A stretch of DNA of 58,447 nt from Halalkalibacter oceani (GTDB lineage: Bacteria; Bacillota; Bacilli; Bacillales; Bacillaceae_D). A program made the translations under genes and the position numbers. Under the pieces are notes generated by a model. The model saw only the letters and a program-made list of their open reading frames with translations. It was not told where the DNA came from and searched no databases. The DNA lies in the NCBI RefSeq assembly GCF_023715705.1, contig NZ_JAMBOS010000026.1, forward strand, positions 1-58,447, written 5' to 3'. Shown piece after piece: positions 51,345 through 58,447 of the stretch; within the stretch, counting starts at the first letter, position 1; each line of letters opens with the position of its first letter.

Positions 51345-52346
51345 ATGGAAGAACGGATGGTATCGGCGGATATGCAGAGCGCGGATGATTCAATTGAGCA
51401 ACGCGTTCGTCCGCAGCAGCTTGCGCAATACATCGGACAGGAAAAAGTAAAGAAAAATCTCGATGTATTTATAGAAGCGGCGAAGATGAGAGAGGAATGT
51501 CTCGATCATGTTCTTCTTTATGGGCCGCCCGGTCTCGGAAAAACGACGCTTTCCGGGATTATTGCTGCAGAAATGGGCGTGCAGATGCGGACGACATCGG
51601 GGCCGGCGATTGAACGTCCCGGTGATTTGGCGGCGATTTTGACAGCTCTTGAACCGGGAGATGTGCTGTTTATTGATGAAATCCACAGGCTGAACCGCGT
51701 CGTCGAAGAGGTGCTTTATCCGGCGATGGAGGATTTTTGCATCGATATTGTGATCGGCAAGGGACCGACCGCGCGTTCCGTACGTCTCGATCTGCCTCCG
51801 TTTACGCTGGTCGGAGCGACGACAAGAGCAGGGATGCTATCGGCCCCGTTGCGCGACCGCTTTGGCGTTCTCGCCAGGCTGGAATATTATACAGAGGCTG
51901 AGCTGGCGTTGATCGTCAAGCGCACGGCTGAGATTTTTGATACCGTGATTGAAGACGCGGCCGCGATTGAAGTCGCACGCCGCTCAAGAGGCACGCCGCG
52001 GATTGCCAATCGCCTGCTCCGCCGCGTGCGCGATTTTGCCCAGGTTAAAGGAGACGGGACGGTTTCACTGGACGTGGCGGTGGATGCGCTTCAGCAATTG
52101 CAGGTCGACCGTTTAGGACTGGATCATATTGACCATAAATTATTGTATGGGATGATTGAGAATTATCGCGGCGGTCCTGTAGGTCTGGAGACGATTTCTG
52201 CGACGATCGGCGAAGAACCGGAAACGATCGAGGATGTGTATGAACCGTATTTGCTACAGATTGGCTTTATCCAACGAACGCCGCGGGGAAGAGTTGTAAC
52301 CCCGGCATGCTATGAGCATTTTCAATTGGAGGGACCAGAGCAGTGA
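51345..52346 (+). CDS. ruvB: Holliday junction branch-migration ATPase RuvB
   Basis: The 333-residue AAA+ motor has [15 protein letters not shown], Walker [11 protein letters not shown], Walker [10 protein letters not shown], sensor [18 protein letters not shown] and a C-terminal winged helix with [19 protein letters not shown] lies 7 bases before the ATG. It overlaps the following DUF2905 gene by four bases. Confidence 0.97.
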   Translation: MEERMVSADMQSADDSIEQRVRPQQLAQYIGQEKVKKNLDVFIEAAKMREECLDHVLLYGPPGLGKTTLSGIIAAEMGVQMRTTSGPAIERPGDLAAILTALEPGDVLFIDEIHRLNRVVEEVLYPAMEDFCIDIVIGKGPTARSVRLDLPPFTLVGATTRAGMLSAPLRDRFGVLARLEYYTEAELALIVKRTAEIFDTVIEDAAAIEVARRSRGTPRIANRLLRRVRDFAQVKGDGTVSLDVAVDALQQLQVDRLGLDHIDHKLLYGMIENYRGGPVGLETISATIGEEPETIEDVYEPYLLQIGFIQRTPRGRVVTPACYEHFQLEGPEQ

Positions 52347-52561
52347 ATTCATTTCCAAAGATCTTGATCCTTATCGGCATTGCTTTTATCATCATTGGCG
52401 TCCTCTGGTTCTTTATTGGACGCGTTCTGCCACTTGGGCGCCTGCCAGGTGACATCTTTATTAAACGCGAGAATATGACCGTATATATGCCGATTATGAC
52501 CTGTCTGATTATTAGCGTAGTGCTGTCGCTTATTTTTTTCTTGTTTGGACGTTTTCGCTAA
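52343..52561 (+). CDS. DUF2905 small membrane protein
   Basis: GTGA overlap with ruvB; the start codon is GTG, inside the ruvB stop. The 72-residue protein has two membrane helices (about 5-24 and 48-70). The loop between them has [18 protein letters not shown], the typical DUF2905 block. The function is unknown. In Bacillus it lies between ruvB and queA. Confidence 0.85.
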   Translation: MNSFPKILILIGIAFIIIGVLWFFIGRVLPLGRLPGDIFIKRENMTVYMPIMTCLIISVVLSLIFFLFGRFR

Positions 52562-52636
52562 TCTCTTGCATGGATGAAGCACTTTCGGTATGATGATAGG
52601 GATATGACAGGAACGGTTATGTGAAAAGGTGACGAC

Positions 52637-54837
<2,201 letters not shown>

Positions 54838-54868
54838 AATGCTTTGAGTAAAGAAAGGGGGGAAAAAG

Positions 54869-55132
54869 ATGGAGCTATTTGGAACATTGCTTCCGTTAAT
54901 CTTAATGTTTGCGATCTTCTACTTCCTGTTAATCAGGCCACAGCAGAAGAAGCAAAGAGCCATTCGTGATATGCACAACTCATTACAGCGTGGCGATAAA
55001 ATTATTACGATCGGCGGACTTCACGGTGTTATCGATTCAATCGACGAGGAGACAATTGTCATCCTGGTAAATGATAACCGTAAGCTGACGTATGATCGTG
55101 CCGCGGTAAGAGAAGTTGTCAATCCGGATTAA
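54869..55132 (+). CDS. yajC: Preprotein translocase accessory protein YajC
   Basis: AAAGGGGGG precedes the ATG. The 87-residue protein has one N-terminal helix (about 3-22) followed by LIRPQQKKQRAIRDMHNSLQRGDKIITIGGLHG, given here as RPQQKKQRAI and LQRGDKIITIGG, the YajC signature. It is a small subunit associated with SecDF-YidC. Confidence 0.93.
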   Translation: MELFGTLLPLILMFAIFYFLLIRPQQKKQRAIRDMHNSLQRGDKIITIGGLHGVIDSIDEETIVILVNDNRKLTYDRAAVREVVNPD

Positions 55133-55144
55133 CGGCATACATAA

Positions 55145-55188
55145 AAAGAGTTGTCCCAACGCGTAGGCTTTGAGACGACTCTTTTTTT
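55145..55188 (+). terminator. Terminator after yajC
   Basis: AAAGAGTTGTC pairs with GACGACTCTTT, followed by a T-run. Confidence 0.8.
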
Positions 55189-55296
55189 GGATCTATTTAA
55201 GAGCTTGAGACACAAAAAGAGTGAGCATGGAGTAATAGTGGGTATATTCTCCATGAGTCTTATGTGAGAAGTCGACTCGTTCATTGTTTAAGCTTA

Positions 55297-55342
55297 AGGG
55301 GCTGGGAAAAGGTAAAAAAACAACCTTTTGTCCCAGCCCCTT
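55297..55342. terminator. Terminator hairpin of the recurrent family
   Basis: AAGGGGCTGGGAAAAGG pairs with CCTTTTGTCCCAGCCCC, with one bulge, around TAAAAAAACAA. The 100 bases before it start with GAGCTTGAGACAC, a fragment of the structured-repeat tail in reverse orientation, so a degraded composite copy may lie at 55203-55342. Confidence 0.8.
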
Positions 55343-55360
55343 GTTGTGTTTTTCTTTTCT

Positions 55361-55735
55361 TTAATCGCGCGACAGATTGACGCCGATCATGCCGCCGAAT
55401 GCAGCGACAAGCAAGTAGCCGCCATGATAAAGGTATTGTTCCTTCGTGAAGCTGCTGTCATAGCCTAAATACTGGACGAGGAACGTTAGGAGCGAAAAGA
55501 CGAAAGCGGTCGCCGCTCCGGCCAGCCAGCCCCGCCGGTGCGATTTTGCTCCTGAAATCGCTCCCCCGAGAAACATCGCTAAAAAAGCGACACTCGTAAT
55601 CAGCCACTCGACAGAGCGCTCGGTGAAGGAAGTAAACGATAAGAACAACGAGATGACGAGACTGAATGAAAGAGCAATAATCAGAACGGTCGACAGCCCA
55701 AATAAAACAGCAGGCATGAATCCCCGATTTGCCAT
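55361..55735 (-). CDS. yrzE: YrzE-like membrane protein (TIGR04086 type)
   Basis: I chose ATG 55735 (MANRGFMPAVLFG) after AAAGGAGAGGTC. The 124-residue protein has four membrane helices (about 8-32, 45-63, 68-88 and 100-120). GAISGAKSHRRGWLAGAATAF is a typical family loop (here split as GAISGAKSHRRGW and LAGAATAF). The function is unknown. The position near yajC matches yrzE of B. subtilis. Confidence 0.8.
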   Translation of the reverse strand: MANRGFMPAVLFGLSTVLIIALSFSLVISLFLSFTSFTERSVEWLITSVAFLAMFLGGAISGAKSHRRGWLAGAATAFVFSLLTFLVQYLGYDSSFTKEQYLYHGGYLLVAAFGGMIGVNLSRD

Positions 55736-55922
55736 AAAGACCTCTCCTTTCAAATGGACAAAAATCCTTTACTACAGCTTATTCAGGCTTGTTTTAAATA
55801 GACGTAAAAATTTCCGGCATTATGCCTTCTTTCCTGAAATCATGGACAGACTTTTTTGCAGTGGACATGTTTCTGAATAAGGGGACATAGGATGTAGTAG
55901 TGGGAAGGAGAGGAGTGCATCT

Positions 55923-57212
55923 ATGGGGGTCCCCTTGGCAATTGTGATTTTTATTTGCAGTTATTTCTTCATTATCACGGAAAAAATGAACCGGGCCGTC
56001 ATTGCCTGCTTTGGCGGCGTCTTAATGCTGGTTTTTCACGTTTACGAAATCAATGCTGCTTTTCTCCACCATATTGACTGGCATACGATCACTTTATTAT
56101 TAGCGATGATGATCCTTGTTTCGATTACAAGCCAGAGCGGTTTTTTTGAGTATGTTGCCGTCTCGCTCGCCAAGTGGGTAAAGGGGCGTCCGCTGCCTTT
56201 ACTGATCGCGATTTCCTCCTTAACAGCGTTTGGCTCGGCTTTTTTAAATAATGTGACAACCGTGCTGCTCATTGTTCCGATTGTCTTCACGCTGACGTCG
56301 CTGCTAAAGCTGCCTGCTGTCCCTTTTCTGCTGTCGATTGTCATGGCTTCAAACATTGGTGGAACGGCTACACTAATTGGAGATCCGCCTAATTTAATGA
56401 TCGGTCAAGCTGTTGATTATTTAAGCTTTAACGACTTTCTGATTCATTTAAGTCCGGTTGTGCTGCTGATTTTCCTGGTCGTTATGGCTTGTCTTGTCCT
56501 GATTTACAAAAGGCAGCTGGTCGTCTCGAAGGAGGATCGGACCAAATTGCTGGAAATTGTCCCTTCCACTTATATTAAAGACCGTAAGCTGCTCGTAAAG
56601 TCTGTTTCAATCCTCGGCTTGACGACAATCGGTTTTATCGTCCAGCCATTTATTCAAACGGAATTGACGAGCATCGCGATGACGGGGGCGCTCCTATTGA
56701 TGCTGCTGACACATGAGGAACAGGATATGGAGGAAGTGTTCCGCTCGGTCGAGTGGGTGACGCTGTTCTTTTTTATTGGGCTGTTCATGCTCGTCGGCGG
56801 CTTAAAGGAAGTCGGCATTATTGATGAGATGGCGAAATCAATTATTTATTATACGGAGGGTGACCTACCGAAAACAGCTCTATTTATTTTATGGGGCTCC
56901 GGTATTTTGTCCGGATTTGTTGACAATATTCCGTTTGTTGCGGCGATGATCCCGGTTATTTTGGAGTTCCAGGAGTTTGGGATGCATAATCTGGAGCCGT
57001 TATGGTGGGCTTTAGCGTTAGGAGCCTGTCTTGGCGGCAATGCGACGATCATCGGCGCGACGGCGAATGTGATTGTCGCTGGCCTGGCCGTTAAAGCGAA
57101 GCAATCGTTCAGCTATTTGGAATTTCTGAAAATCGGTCTTCCGGTTGTCTTGATTTCATTTGTCATCTCGACGATTTATTTGTATCTCCGTTATTTGGTT
57201 GACTTCATTTAA
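55923..57212 (+). CDS. ArsB/NhaD-family ion transporter
   Basis: The 429-residue protein has about 11-12 membrane helices. It contains the family hallmarks FGSAFLNNVTTVLLIVPI and SNIGGTATLIGDPPNLMIG in the first half. The mirrored GFVDNIPFVAAMIPV and GACLGGNATIIGATANVIVAG lie in the second half, an inverted-repeat architecture of the ion-transporter superfamily. Substrate could be sodium/proton, arsenite or a dicarboxylate; the sequence does not decide. GAGAGGAG lies upstream of the ATG. In B. subtilis no such gene separates yrzE from yrbG as far as I recall. Confidence 0.88.
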   Translation: MGVPLAIVIFICSYFFIITEKMNRAVIACFGGVLMLVFHVYEINAAFLHHIDWHTITLLLAMMILVSITSQSGFFEYVAVSLAKWVKGRPLPLLIAISSLTAFGSAFLNNVTTVLLIVPIVFTLTSLLKLPAVPFLLSIVMASNIGGTATLIGDPPNLMIGQAVDYLSFNDFLIHLSPVVLLIFLVVMACLVLIYKRQLVVSKEDRTKLLEIVPSTYIKDRKLLVKSVSILGLTTIGFIVQPFIQTELTSIAMTGALLLMLLTHEEQDMEEVFRSVEWVTLFFFIGLFMLVGGLKEVGIIDEMAKSIIYYTEGDLPKTALFILWGSGILSGFVDNIPFVAAMIPVILEFQEFGMHNLEPLWWALALGACLGGNATIIGATANVIVAGLAVKAKQSFSYLEFLKIGLPVVLISFVISTIYLYLRYLVDFI

Positions 57213-57221
57213 GACAGCTTC

Positions 57222-57271
57222 GGGTCCGGGCCAAAGGTGGTTTTTACTACCTTTGGCCCGGCCTTTTTTTA
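57222..57271 (+). terminator. Terminator after the ArsB/NhaD gene
   Basis: GGTCCGGGCCAAAGGT pairs with ACCTTTGGCCCGGCC around GGTTTTTACT, followed by seven T. Confidence 0.85.
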
Positions 57272-57334
57272 AAATCATGACCTGCTGTTCCCTGGTCATA
57301 CTAAGAAGAGAAAAAAGGGAATGGGAGGAGCAAG

Positions 57335-57985
57335 ATGGATTATGTCACGATTATCCTGAGAACGATATTTATTTACTTTATCATTCTCTTTGTGCTGCGG
57401 TTTATGGGCAAGCGTGAAATCGGCCAGCTTTCGGTGCTGGACTTTGTCGTGTCTATTATGATTGCCGAGCTTGCTGTCATCTCAATTGAAAATATTCAAG
57501 TACCGATGCTCCATACCATTCTGCCGATCGTCATCCTCTCCATCATTCAGATTGTGCTGGCGATCTTTTCCTTGAAAAGTGAACGAATTCGTAAGCTGGT
57601 CGATGGAAAACCGTCCGTCCTGATCAATGGCGGGAAAATTGATGAGGAAGAAATGCGGAAGCAGCGTTATAATTTCGATGATTTGCTGATCCAGCTGAGG
57701 CAGCAGAAGGTGAGCAAGCTTTCGGATGTCGAGTTTGCCATATTAGAACCTTCCGGAAAGCTGTCGGTCATTGAAAAAAAACGAGGTAAGAAAGAGCCTA
57801 CGATGCCCCTGCCTCTCATCCTGGACGGAAAGGTACAGGAAGATCACCTCAAACAAATAAACCAGACCTCGCTCTGGCTGCGCCAGCAAATGCGCAAGCT
57901 CGGCTATCGCGATATCAAAAAAATATCCTACTGCGCCCTGAAAGACCAAGACACATTCTTCGTCGACTTGAAAGATGATAGGTGA
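57335..57985 (+). CDS. yrbG: DUF421 membrane protein YrbG
   Basis: The 216-residue protein has three membrane helices in the first 85 residues. VLRFMGKREIGQLSVLDFVV is the DUF421 signature. A cytoplasmic domain follows with VDGKPSVLINGGKI, KQRYNFDDLLIQLRQQ and VEFAILEPSGKLSV. Related YetF-type proteins enter the spore membrane or affect germination in Bacillus; the role of this one is not known. GGGAGGAGC precedes the start. The stop codon overlaps the next hairpin. Confidence 0.9.
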   Translation: MDYVTIILRTIFIYFIILFVLRFMGKREIGQLSVLDFVVSIMIAELAVISIENIQVPMLHTILPIVILSIIQIVLAIFSLKSERIRKLVDGKPSVLINGGKIDEEEMRKQRYNFDDLLIQLRQQKVSKLSDVEFAILEPSGKLSVIEKKRGKKEPTMPLPLILDGKVQEDHLKQINQTSLWLRQQMRKLGYRDIKKISYCALKDQDTFFVDLKDDR

Positions 57986-58021
57986 TGGACCAAAGGGTGG
58001 TTTTCCCTTTGGTCCATCACC
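57981..58021. terminator. Terminator hairpin overlapping the yrbG stop
   Basis: GGTGATGGACCAAAGGG pairs perfectly over 17 bp with CCCTTTGGTCCATCACC around TGGTTTT. It leads directly into the tandem repeat. Confidence 0.75.
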
Positions 58022-58447
58022 GAAGCAAGGAGCGGAGCCGCCACGATCTGTTAAAGTCCGTGGTGAGTGGGTTTTTCACAACGGACTTGTGGCGAGTGGA
58101 GCCATTGCTAAAAGGTCAAAGCTAGTTTTGTCTCAAGCTCAGAACGCAGAGAGGAACCGTCGCAATAAAAAAGGGTGGTCTTGCCTTTGGTCCATCACCG
58201 AAGCAAGGAGCGGAGCCGCCACGATCTGTTAAAGTCCGTGGTGAGTGGGTTTCTCACAACGGACTTGTGGCGAGTGGAGCCATTGCTAAAAGGTCAAAGC
58301 TAGTTTTGTCTCAAGCTCAGAACGCAGAGAGAAACTGCCGCAATAAAAAAGGGTGGTCTTGCCTTTGGTCCATCACCGAAGCAAGGAGCGGAGCCGCCAC
58401 GATCTGTTAAAGTCCGTGGTGAGTGGGTTTTTCACAACGGACTTGTG
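57993..58447 (+). repeat. 178-bp tandem array of the structured repeat, cut by the window end
   Basis: The unit starting AAGGGTGGT at 57993 recurs at 58171 and 58349, a period of exactly 178 bases; the third unit is cut off. Each unit holds CCTTTGGTCCATCACCGAAG, AGCGGAGCCGC, lower stem CGCCAC/GTGGCG, upper stem AGTCCGTGGTGAG with TTCACAACGGACT or CTCACAACGGACT, the loop TGGGTTT, and the tail GCTAGTTTTGTCTCAAGCTC. Units differ at only a few positions. No ORF of note crosses it. Confidence 0.9.

Noticed and set aside
57993-58447. Tandem units at the window end as a CRISPR or rRNA spacer
   Set aside because: The period of 178 bases has no alternating unique spacers, and no rRNA or tRNA sequence is present.

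Overview
The window looks like a chromosome segment from an endospore-forming member of the Bacillaceae with moderate G+C content. Sporulation genes (spo0B, bofC, safA, coxA, yhaL, two tiny YjcZ-type proteins, hpr), the liaIHGFSR, cssRS and ecsABC operons, the coproporphyrin-dependent haem genes hemEHY and the ruvAB-queA-tgt-yajC block all match Bacillus subtilis gene neighbourhoods. Assignments come from reading the translated proteins and from remembered family features; no database search was run.

Layout. 1-2550: a ClpE-type fragment broken at both ends, next to an ISLre2-like element with a frameshifted transposase. 2580-3750: a short leader ORF ending in an acidic DEED run, a hairpin that covers a ribosome-binding site, then a second YidC/Oxa1 insertase gene. 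This closely resembles the MifM-YqjG arrest-peptide switch. 3848-9430: a small protein with a Pro/Tyr-rich tail, cssRS, yhaM-yhaL and prsA. 9600-18700: two tiny membrane proteins, a DUF2140 protein, a DUF3267-like protein, hpr, serC, hit, a PCYCGC lipoprotein and ecsABC. 18730-24320: a CcdA-type membrane protein and the complete liaIHGFSR operon. 24750-32820: pbpF, a large intergenic repeat, ykuI (EAL), hemEHY and a 28-residue ORF. 32890-37540: an M50-like membrane protein, an AT-richer aldo-keto reductase cassette, and an ABC importer of the NitT/TauT type. 37850-43130: spo0B-obg, pheB-pheA, nadR-nifS. 43247-46770: nadBCA. 47090-50530: safA, coxA, bofC. 50700-57985: ruvAB, DUF2905, queA, tgt, yajC, yrzE, an ArsB/NhaD-type transporter and a DUF421 protein. 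The window ends inside a 178-bp tandem repeat.

How the genes work together. Envelope protein quality control is a theme: two YidC-related parts, PrsA, CssRS, LiaFSR with LiaIH, EcsABC, a class A PBP and YajC. NAD synthesis is organised as a divergent nadR-nifS / nadBCA pair with an inverted repeat between them that could be the NadR operator. Spore formation is represented from the phosphorelay (Spo0B) to the coat (SafA) and the SpoIVB/sigma-K checkpoint (BofC).

The most notable non-coding content is (i) the MifM-like leader and hairpin, and (ii) a dispersed structured element (near 4276, 8394 reversed, 39725 and 58021 onward). The stems of this element differ in sequence between copies but keep pairing, while an apical TGGGTTT-like loop and flanking blocks stay conserved. 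A separate family of terminator hairpins with a shared AACAACC apex recurs through the window. I found no rRNA, tRNA or CRISPR array.
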